A DNA stretch of 64,000 bases, taken from NCBI GenBank assembly GCA_947494205.1, contig CANLUH010000011.1, positions 1 through 64,000 of the forward strand, written 5' to 3'. Below are positions 20,601 through 26,454 of this stretch, in pieces. The stretch is from an uncultured Flavobacteriaceae bacterium (lineage in GTDB: Bacteria; Bacteroidota; Bacteroidia; Flavobacteriales; Flavobacteriaceae). The notes below the pieces were generated by a model, which was given only the letters and a program-made list of their open reading frames with translations, searched no databases and was not told the DNA's origin. The translations under genes and the position numbers were made by a program. The number at the start of each line of letters is the position of its first letter. Within the stretch, counting starts at the first letter, position 1.

Positions 20601-22904
20601 TTTTGCGCCTTTTTTAGTTTCTGAAACTAATACTGGTACTTCATTACGTTGTTCTGCCGCAACTGGTATTGCAACTTGATGTTGTTTTGCTAGTGCTTCT
20701 TTATGTTCTTCTACTAAAAAAGTAGTTAATTTTTGTATGGTTGGGTAATTGTAAAAAAGTGTTGGTAATACTTTTATAGCATAAAATTCACTTAATACGT
20801 TTGCGAATTCTGTTAGTCCTACTGAGTTGAATCCGTAATCTCCAATTTCTTCTTCTGTAGAAATATTAGTTACAGAAACGTCTAGTAATTCTGAAACTGT
20901 TTTTAGTAAAAACTGTTCTACTTTTTTTTCAACATTTATAACTTCTGAAACTGTTTTACCAATGCTAGTATTTGTTGCGTTTGATTGTATTTCGTTAGCT
21001 GTTACTATTGTTTTTTCTGTACTGTTTTCTTTGCTGATTGCTTCTGTTGTTGAAGCTGTTTTGTCTGCATATATATCTAACCAATAGTTTTGTTCATTAA
21101 AAGGGTAGCCTGGTAATGATAATTTTGGAACTTCTATATTCTCAAAGTATTTGTGAATAGGGGTTTCATAGCCTTTTGCCCATAAATCGAATAGAAAGGA
21201 CTTGTCTTTCGAGTCACTTAATTCGTTTAGAAACTCTACTACTTTTCCATTCTTTAAGAATATTTCATTTAGACTTAAATCTTTTTTATGGTTTCCGTTG
21301 ACGTAATAACCGCGTTTTCCTTCAGATACTATAAACTTATTTAATTTTTCTACTAAGTCTTCTATCGTTTTATATCTAAATACAATACGTTGACTTAGTT
21401 CTTTTCTACTCTTTAAATATTGGTATTCTAATTGCTTAGGGTTACAATCTTTATGTTTTGTTAGAAATGTTTTAATGCGTTCTGCATAGGGTACAAACTG
21501 CGACACTTCTACAGATGATAATGCTAAAAAGTAAGCGGTTTCTTTTAGGTCTTCGGCTTTCTTATTTGTTTCTTTTGGTATGTATTCTTCTAAAATAGTA
21601 TGAATAACATTACCGCCTCCTCCCGAGTTATTAACGGCTCCTCTACGTGGTATTTCTTTTTTATTGTCGTCTATTAATCTTGGCCAGTTTTCTGTTTCTG
21701 CCGACATATAATAGCGTGTTTTGTCTAGTTTAATTTCTGGACTTAATGTTTTAAAGTCCTTTATTCCTAGTTTTTTCTGTGCTTTAAATGAGTTTACTAA
21801 TCGTATTACCGATGCTAAACCAGATGCAGCATGCATGTGCCCGATATTGGGTTTTAAAGAGCTTATTTTACAGGGTGGTGTATTAGCATCGTTTAGTGCT
21901 TTACCAAAATGTTTGTCTGCTAATTTAAAGGCTCTAATTTCTTGCGAATCTGCTAATATTGCTGCTGCTGCGTGTGCTTCAATATGGGTTACCGTTTTTG
22001 GATCTATATCGGCTTCTTTATAAGCAGCAACTATAGCTTTACTTTGTTGTCCTGAATCTGGAAATGCTATGTTTCCGCTTCCGCCTACGTGGCTAGATTC
22101 TGAACCGATAACTAAAGCATGAATATTATCGTTATCGTTTACGGCTTCTTCATTGCGTTTTAGTAATAAACTGACGACACCTTCTGATGGTGTGAAACCT
22201 GAGGCATTATCTTGAAATGGACTACCGCCATCTTCTGTGGTAGACATTAATCCCATAGACTGGGAGCCTCCAAAAAAGGAGCGCGTCCATTCTTCTCCGT
22301 ATATTAAACTAACGCCTGCAACTATAGCATAATCTACTTCTCCACTTTGCAGCATTTTTTTACCGTGATGTAATGCTGTTAGTCCGCTAGAACAAGAAGT
22401 ATTAATACAATAGCTTGGGCCTTTTAGGTTAAAATAATTAGAGATTCGGTTTGGCAAATAGGTTTGTGCCATTCCTAAACAAGAGTAGGCTGTTATGGGA
22501 GCCTTTGTAAGATATTCCATATAAGGGTTTACTTCCTTACCTACAATAACAGCCACCTTCTTGTCTTTTAGTGAAGCGGGTAAAATGCAAGCATCTTCAA
22601 ATAAATGCCATACAGATTGTAATAACTTACGCTGCTGAGGGGTCATATATTTAGCTTCTTTGCCAATAATATGAAATAGTTTCGCATCAAACCCTTGTAG
22701 GTTTTTTACGAATGCGCCTCGCTTTGCTTGTATCGTTCTTTTGGGATCATGATCATCTGGAATTACTTTAATCAACTGGTCCTGATTCTCTAATTTTTCC
22801 CAAAACTGCTCTATAGAATCTGATTCTGGAAATACTCCAGACATTCCTATAATAGCAACAGGTTGCTTTTTAGATACGTTATTATGTTCTGTTTTCTGTG
22901 ACAT
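14619..22904 (-). CDS. Trans-AT polyketide synthase, three KS modules
   Basis: This 2761-residue protein has no AT domain. Domains by rough residue: KS3 14-455 (Cys171 in TSCSSG; His311 in HAAAA where HGTGT is expected; GHMHAASG) with flanking subdomain to about 630; ACP 655-735 (Ser694 in GDYGFNS); KS4 790-1220 (Cys955 in DTACSSS, HGTGTPLGDP intact) with flanking subdomain; KR about 1390-1830 (GGTRGLG; YAMCN); ACP 1850-1925 (YGVDS); KS5 1985-2400 (Cys2138, HGTGTLIGDP intact); DH 2455-2740 (HRVHGVSIVPG). The DH keeps an Asp in LDGATF but lacks the usual Gln/His four residues later. The protein ends just after the DH with no carrier domain, and the next gene starts with two ACPs, so this module is split between proteins. 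KS4-KR-ACP-KS5-DH resembles the dehydrating bimodules of trans-AT PKSs, though KS5 retains its catalytic motifs. Confidence 0.95.
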   Translation of the reverse strand: MSQKTEHNNVSKKQPVAIIGMSGVFPESDSIEQFWEKLENQDQLIKVIPDDHDPKRTIQAKRGAFVKNLQGFDAKLFHIIGKEAKYMTPQQRKLLQSVWHLFEDACILPASLKDKKVAVIVGKEVNPYMEYLTKAPITAYSCLGMAQTYLPNRISNYFNLKGPSYCINTSCSSGLTALHHGKKMLQSGEVDYAIVAGVSLIYGEEWTRSFFGGSQSMGLMSTTEDGGSPFQDNASGFTPSEGVVSLLLKRNEEAVNDNDNIHALVIGSESSHVGGSGNIAFPDSGQQSKAIVAAYKEADIDPKTVTHIEAHAAAAILADSQEIRAFKLADKHFGKALNDANTPPCKISSLKPNIGHMHAASGLASVIRLVNSFKAQKKLGIKDFKTLSPEIKLDKTRYYMSAETENWPRLIDDNKKEIPRRGAVNNSGGGGNVIHTILEEYIPKETNKKAEDLKETAYFLALSSVEVSQFVPYAERIKTFLTKHKDCNPKQLEYQYLKSRKELSQRIVFRYKTIEDLVEKLNKFIVSEGKRGYYVNGNHKKDLSLNEIFLKNGKVVEFLNELSDSKDKSFLFDLWAKGYETPIHKYFENIEVPKLSLPGYPFNEQNYWLDIYADKTASTTEAISKENSTEKTIVTANEIQSNATNTSIGKTVSEVINVEKKVEQFLLKTVSELLDVSVTNISTEEEIGDYGFNSVGLTEFANVLSEFYAIKVLPTLFYNYPTIQKLTTFLVEEHKEALAKQHQVAIPVAAEQRNEVPVLVSETKKGAKKCKSEGCAVKALANKANEPIAIIGMSGRFPGSPDVNTFWENIKANKDLVTEIPKDRWDWQEYYGDTAEDKQKTTAKWGGFIDDIDKFDPLHFSISPKEAELMDPQHRLAIEEAYHALEDAGVNPKSLSGTNTGVFVGSYFDDYATLIDRSRITDSQVITGLSQSMVANRISYLLDLHGPSETIDTACSSSLVAIKRGIEKIQKGDCDVVLAGGVSLVLMPDLLFPLSQAGFLSKEGRCKTFDQSANGYVRGEGVGMIVLKRLSQAKADGDRVHAVIRGASENHGGKANTLTSPNPNAQKDLLIKAYKSANVNPEQVGYIEAHGTGTPLGDPIETEGLKLAFKALYKDADKAFPILPHIKLGSVKTNIGHLEPAAGIAGIIKLIHVLKHKTIPGNPHLKQPNAYLDLENSPFELQKETTPWFTTKGQTRVAGISSFGAGGSNAHVVLEEYVTEEKTYLNNEPTLVVISAKNKKRLKDQVQNLLQYVKANNTANIYDIAYTLQVGREALEERLAVSVLTIAALQKTLEDYLNGNETNILLGNTRKNKTTANNQESEIPLNGIGFKTLAEYWIKGVAIDWKQLYRKDNCPNIISLPTYAFARQRYWIPKTTFKVVEQPTVIEADETPEKVIQLYKENWKPVTIETNSKIEGLVLILNASEAHKTIVEALKKQINETLVVNPSEIDTITYKKVRAVIDFGSKSMEDYTWVEVIQKVIDQSNEPTINLVQLCRTNQTIIGKGLYQTLGAEYSKVSSVSLELDTNATTEADVNAILQTLTTTTNNVRLQYTNKQWKAPYLDSLALKAEAKIEGPIVITGGTRGLGMAYAKHLVTKHNVKQLVLLGRQEFPPRQAWESIAKENTILAQKIKDVLYLENCGAEVKLIQPNLVNIKEVALALDKIKKQWGAIKGLVHCAGLVDMETPAFIRKSIETITKLQAPKVLGLHNLYDALKEHDVDFGILFSSISALAPHLGAGQCDYAMCNAYLENFAALHYKEGYRSIQWPSWKETGMGEVTEGIYRDLGLLSLTNAEGATIIDKVIALKPEHGLPTIAPMVYNPNVFSVETLLQIPEQKAQAKVEVTKADDSVVSNWVTVQISEALKLPSDSIEIDIPFQEYGVDSILLADLVKQLEKELGGNVSLSPSIILEHPTVGMLSEYLAEHHNDALSQILNQKLDSEIKETEPTNITNTVIEEVEQEQKTIPSQNGNTNEPIAIIGMACHFPDADTIGDYWDNLKQGKDSIKEVPANRWDINKHYSPNKEQGKSYSKWGGFLDTIEDFDPAYFKVPEALASQLDPLERQWLEVSAEAIEDAGYDKKGIWGKSVGVYAGARVGNFKSKLSNLHKDFIVGTGQNFITAHLAHIYNLKGPNMVVDTACSSSLTAMDLAVKGLRQGETELALAGGVDILLDEGHFVGLSIAEVLSKDGRTKAFDEKADGTGLGEGCGILVLKRLSDAIADGDKIYSVIEGTAVNNDGSTMGITTPNPKAQQELLEIAIKNGQIDRSTISYIEAHGTGTLIGDPIELKGITSVLSKSSNPNQKCAVGSVKTNIGHLMSAAGVAGVIKTALAISAKQLPPTLNCDTPNPRFDFANSPVYPVRTLQDWEGVNNIRRAGISAFGLGGNNAHVILSNEGIPEANRINTPFTKTTIAFNKKRYWPEAKPEIKSENTKVETTKPEVNKTVSPAVTKTTINDVSAESMAAYFNMKKEKQGNDWTFTLDMNNDHYVLRDHRVHGVSIVPGVTYLDLILRCSKVLFGKTFEISRIIFIEPLATDQTYNRRVEVRFKKGTHAISEAMVRSRRVDHNGNVYGKWDKHVQCRLNNMPTETRETFNIEAFKTNCERQLNMADVYKSARTVDIVHGEFMETLGMVYQKGREELMQLHLSDLSTSYLDRFYLSPAFLDGATFSGSSFHAISKNQVSYIPFSIEQFRAYNTLPSTIYVYSKHKEEKFDTPSEVIKSDISIYDANGTLLVEFKNLAIKRIRHAGLITNLLQENNDKVLQA

Positions 22905-22965
22905 CTTTTGTGTATGCTTATGTTTGCACTAATTTTTACGGCTTCACTACTTTGACCAGCACATA

Positions 22966-23340
22966 CTAGCCATGAAATAATTGCATATTCTTTTTAAATA
23001 CTTTCACTTTATCTTTAGCAGGATCTTTTATCGCTAAAACAAGTCCATCTGTACTTTTTCTTGCAGTTAAATTATCTATGAATTGTTCTTCAGACAAATT
23101 GTCTTTAGAATTGTACTGTACTGGATTCTGAGCTTCTAAATAGCTTGTCCAGCTCTCATCTACATCATAAGAAAAGCCTGTAGACTCATACTGAGAATAG
23201 TCCATAGCTTCATTATTTATAAAATTTTGAACATCTGAATGTTCGAAATCTTTTCCTTTAAGGATGTAACACTTTTTTTCTTCTGGAATCACTACAGAGT
23301 AGAAAAATCCCAGATTCAATAAAAATTCTTTATTCTTCAT
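22966..23340 (-). CDS. Small protein of unknown function within the PKS locus
   Basis: This 124-residue soluble protein lies 16 bp after the JmjC gene and 61 bp before the second PKS gene, so it is almost certainly co-transcribed with both. It has no signal peptide, membrane segment or motif that I recognise. The sequence is acidic and Tyr/Phe-rich in the middle (residues about 45-75) and ends with a basic stretch (KVKVFKKN). Its place directly behind an oxygenase-like gene suggests an accessory role for that enzyme or for the adjacent PKS, but nothing in the sequence proves this. Confidence 0.75.
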   Translation of the reverse strand: MKNKEFLLNLGFFYSVVIPEEKKCYILKGKDFEHSDVQNFINNEAMDYSQYESTGFSYDVDESWTSYLEAQNPVQYNSKDNLSEEQFIDNLTARKSTDGLVLAIKDPAKDKVKVFKKNMQLFHG

Positions 23341-23356
23341 AATATTTTAGTTTTAT

Positions 23357-24577
23357 CTATTCTGCGTTTTCTAATTCTTCTTCTTTTTCACGTCCAAAAT
23401 AAGTAGCTCCTGTAATGATTTCTTCATTTTGTAACGATTGGTAAATCTTGAAGTTATAATCACGATATCTTGGATCTGATCTTAAAATGTTTTCGTATAA
23501 AGGCATTCTTATTGCCGTTTCAAAAGATTTTGTGTTCTGTTCTAAATCAACCTCTGTATAGCGTTGGTTTGCCATAATTGTTAATGGCGATTGATTTATA
23601 ATAGAGTGTGGCCACCATTTTGGAAAGAAAATAACATCTCCTGGTCCCTGATCATAGTAATACTTTGGTATGTATGCGTACACAGGGTTGTGTAGTACAT
23701 GGTAATCTAAATCATAACGGATACTTGTTGATCCTCCTACAAAGGCAGAAGATAACATTCCTGCTGGTGTGTGTGGTGTTGGGATGATTTGTAATGAGTA
23801 AGCGTGTAATGGATCCATAAAGAACCAACGTTTTACTCCAGAGATTCCAAAGGTTGCACTTACATCGTTGTTAATATGCCAGTCTGTTCCCCATGTTTTA
23901 AAGTTTCCTATAAATAACTGTGGAAATAATGGTTTCACTAAATTGTCTACCATGTTATTTAACTTGCTTACGCCAACATCTTCTAAAAGTTCTGGGTATG
24001 CATTAAAGAAATCTACAGAGTTATTAATGTAGAATGTTTCTTTAGACTTTGGATCTAATTGGTTTTCTAAAACATATTTTGCAGTCACTTTTTTAGCGCC
24101 TTCACCAAAACCAATGTTTTTATCTGCGCCATCATTTTTAGAATAATCCATACCAAATAATTCTACATCTCCATAGTTTTTTACTAGGTATTCATGATTC
24201 CATAACTTTGCCGCTTTGGTATCATTCATTAAGCCTTTAATAACTACTGGCGGTGCTCCTGGATCACATAAAAGCTTAGTTAGCTTTTCTTGATCGATTT
24301 CTTCTGGCGAGTATGCTTTTAGTTTGATATGAGATTTTCTGTAATCGATTTTATCGAAATCTTTACATTCTTTCTTAAATTTCTCAAACTTGTTTTTAAT
24401 AAATTCTTTTTCTGCATCTAGTGCATAATTGGTAGACGTTAATTGATGTCTCATTTGAACATACGAATAGTGTTCAACCATTTCTGCATCGTCTAAGTAT
24501 AAATACTTAGCATTTTCCAAAATGCGTTGTTGATCACTGTCGTATTCGAACGCGTTCATGTCAAGTTCTTTTCTCAT
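23357..24577 (-). CDS. JmjC/cupin_8 family oxygenase-like protein
   Basis: This 406-residue cytosolic protein has a C-terminal JmjC/cupin_8 double-stranded beta-helix. The N-terminal 90 residues are helical and charged, followed by a segment with APPVVIKGLM, typical of cupin_8 proteins just before the core. The core shows the first metal-ligand motif as DWHINNDVSATFG, then GVKRWFFMDP, and the distal ligand in GDVIFFPKWWPHS. Members of this family are usually Fe(II)/2-oxoglutarate hydroxylases with an HxD...H triad. Here the Asp position, aligned through the conserved KRW, is Asn. The gene sits between a free-standing ACP and the second PKS, so an ACP-bound polyketide intermediate is a plausible substrate (inference). 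The start at 24577 is used; an in-frame Met at codon 7 is an alternative. Confidence 0.8.
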   Translation of the reverse strand: MRKELDMNAFEYDSDQQRILENAKYLYLDDAEMVEHYSYVQMRHQLTSTNYALDAEKEFIKNKFEKFKKECKDFDKIDYRKSHIKLKAYSPEEIDQEKLTKLLCDPGAPPVVIKGLMNDTKAAKLWNHEYLVKNYGDVELFGMDYSKNDGADKNIGFGEGAKKVTAKYVLENQLDPKSKETFYINNSVDFFNAYPELLEDVGVSKLNNMVDNLVKPLFPQLFIGNFKTWGTDWHINNDVSATFGISGVKRWFFMDPLHAYSLQIIPTPHTPAGMLSSAFVGGSTSIRYDLDYHVLHNPVYAYIPKYYYDQGPGDVIFFPKWWPHSIINQSPLTIMANQRYTEVDLEQNTKSFETAIRMPLYENILRSDPRYRDYNFKIYQSLQNEEIITGATYFGREKEEELENAE

Positions 24578-24641
24578 TGTGATTTGTTTTTAAAAGTTGA
24601 TATATATTTGTGCGACTCTAACTATTAGAGATTCAAAAAAA

Positions 24642-24911
24642 TTACATTAATACTTCTTCCATTTTAGCATAGTGTTCCTTTTTTAAGTAATCACTAAATT
24701 CTGCTAATGAAGTATATTCTAATAATACTGCTGGGCGTACTTCTATTCCAAAAGTCTTATTAATGTCTACACATAATTTGTTAATTTTCATAGATTCGAA
24801 ACCGTATTCATCGATATCCGATTCCCATTCTACTGCAGCTGGTTCAATGCTTAATAACTCTGCAGATTTGTTTGTTAAATACTCTTTAATTTGTTCTTCT
24901 AGTTCATTCAT
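24642..24911 (-). CDS. Free-standing acyl carrier protein
   Basis: This 89-residue protein consists of a single ACP domain with its phosphopantetheine attachment Ser in DEYGFES and the typical helix II continuation (MKINKLCVDI). The preceding PKS ends in a KR with no carrier domain, and the next PKS begins with a KS. This ACP is therefore the obvious carrier to complete the KS2-KR module and pass the chain to KS3 (inference from order). It is followed after 64 bp by the JmjC gene, so it may also present the chain to that enzyme. Confidence 0.9.
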   Translation of the reverse strand: MNELEEQIKEYLTNKSAELLSIEPAAVEWESDIDEYGFESMKINKLCVDINKTFGIEVRPAVLLEYTSLAEFSDYLKKEHYAKMEEVLM

Positions 24912-25012
24912 TTTGGTTACCAGTTTTAATTAATTAATCTTATTTATCTATTTTTTAGCACATTACATCCTTTTAGATTTATCTCTTATCTTAAAAAAAG
25001 ACAATAATCTGC

Positions 25013-25033
25013 TAGGGTTAAGATGCTTAACCT
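25013..25033 (-). other. Short hairpin between porin and ACP genes
   Basis: GGTTAAG (25016-25022) and CTTAACC (25026-25032) form a 7-bp stem with a 3-base loop in the 146-bp gap. On the minus strand no T-run follows directly; a T7 stretch comes about 25 bases later. It could be an mRNA processing or stability element, and it is weak as a terminator. Confidence 0.3.
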
Positions 25034-25057
25034 TTATTCTATATATGTTGTGTGTTG

Positions 25058-26386
25058 TTACAGTGTTATTTGAGCACCTAGTACAATACCATGACTAAAG
25101 GCGTCTCTTTCACTATGTGTTTCTCCCGCTGGAAATGGGGCATTTGGTGCACTTCCACTTATAAAGTTTAGTGGTACATAACCGTCTGTTCTAAATAATT
25201 CTACAAATAGTTTTGATGAATTATCAAACAGTGCTGAAAAACCTAATACGATTTGATTTTGTCTTTCCCATGGCGCTCCATCTGGTCCAGATATAAAGTT
25301 TGAAAACTCTCCCGAAACGGCATATTTAAAAGTCCCTGAATTGTTAAACTTGTATTTAGCTCCTAATTCTAGAGAAGATACTTTAGATGCTTCAAAAACA
25401 TTAAGCGGTGGTGTTGGGTTGTGTGTACCTTCCCACACTTCTGTTGTTTTAGCAAAACCTCCTTTTAAGGTAAAACGGTCTTTAACATCTAACTTACCAT
25501 AAAAGGTATAGGCTGGATTGTTATCTGAGCATCCTGAAAAATGTGTTACTGGAAAACTATGACAATAAGGGCTTCCGTGTAAATAGGATCCTCCAAAAAG
25601 AAATTTAATATCTTCTTTAATGTTTAAGGTGTAATTTAAGTCGAAAACAAAGTTATTCAATTTTGAAGGTACATTTGTGTCATTGACCGGTGTTGTTAAT
25701 GCTCTAAATTGAGAACCGCCTTGTACAGCCATAAATGTGGCGTGTACATTCGATTTTTTAAAAGCGACTTGTGCACCATAACCTAATCCGCCAAAGGCAT
25801 GCCACAAGGTAGAATTAGTAAATGGGTTTACACTTCCTGTTAAACCAAAAGGCGCATCCATTTTTCCTATCGCTCCATATACGGGAAACTTGTTTAGGTC
25901 TCCTACCAAAACATATCCTTTACGTAATTGTAATTGGTTTCTTGTTAGCGATGTAATAGTTCCTGGCCCAAAACTTTGTTGTGGGTCGTAAAGAATTTCT
26001 GCATAAGCCGTTAACCAATCGGTTACTGCTGCTGTGGCAGAAAATTGAAACGAGTGTATTACCGCTTCACTTACTTCTTTACCTATTTGATTATTTGCTG
26101 TAGGGTGGCGCATTAAATAGCCAAATTTTGAATCGGTATTCGATTTTTGGTAATCTCCTAATGCTATTAACGAGGCCCCAAATGTTAAACTTTTATTTTT
26201 AAGCGCTCCTTTTTGTCTTTCGGTTATTAGGATGTTTATTTTTCTTAAATCTTGATTAGGCTCAAGCATCTTGTACGATAATTGAGAGTTTATACCTATT
26301 GATGGTTTGAGGGAGTCTTTAGCTTCTTGAGCTAAAGTACTATTAACTACAAATACTGCAGTAAATAGTAAGATAATGTACTTCAT
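25058..26386 (-). CDS. Outer-membrane beta-barrel (porin-like) protein in the PKS operon
   Basis: This 442-residue protein has a classical signal peptide (hydrophobic core, cleavage near residue 19 after TLAQ). The body is of alternating-hydrophobicity strands and Gly/aromatic turns that typify outer-membrane barrels. It ends in GAQITL, not an aromatic residue. The pattern resembles porins of the LbtU (legiobactin uptake) type, but I am not certain of the subfamily. It lies 68 bp after the first PKS gene and 146 bp before the free ACP, on the same strand. Co-transcription suggests a role in moving the product or a precursor across the outer membrane. A pair of Cys residues (HGSPYCH and SGCSD) may form an extracellular-loop disulfide. 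Confidence 0.72.
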   Translation of the reverse strand: MKYIILLFTAVFVVNSTLAQEAKDSLKPSIGINSQLSYKMLEPNQDLRKINILITERQKGALKNKSLTFGASLIALGDYQKSNTDSKFGYLMRHPTANNQIGKEVSEAVIHSFQFSATAAVTDWLTAYAEILYDPQQSFGPGTITSLTRNQLQLRKGYVLVGDLNKFPVYGAIGKMDAPFGLTGSVNPFTNSTLWHAFGGLGYGAQVAFKKSNVHATFMAVQGGSQFRALTTPVNDTNVPSKLNNFVFDLNYTLNIKEDIKFLFGGSYLHGSPYCHSFPVTHFSGCSDNNPAYTFYGKLDVKDRFTLKGGFAKTTEVWEGTHNPTPPLNVFEASKVSSLELGAKYKFNNSGTFKYAVSGEFSNFISGPDGAPWERQNQIVLGFSALFDNSSKLFVELFRTDGYVPLNFISGSAPNAPFPAGETHSERDAFSHGIVLGAQITL

Positions 26387-26454
26387 GATTGGTTTTTGTT
26401 TTTGTTGGTTTATTAGATTGAAATTAGATTATATATAGTTTTAGAGGTTTATAG

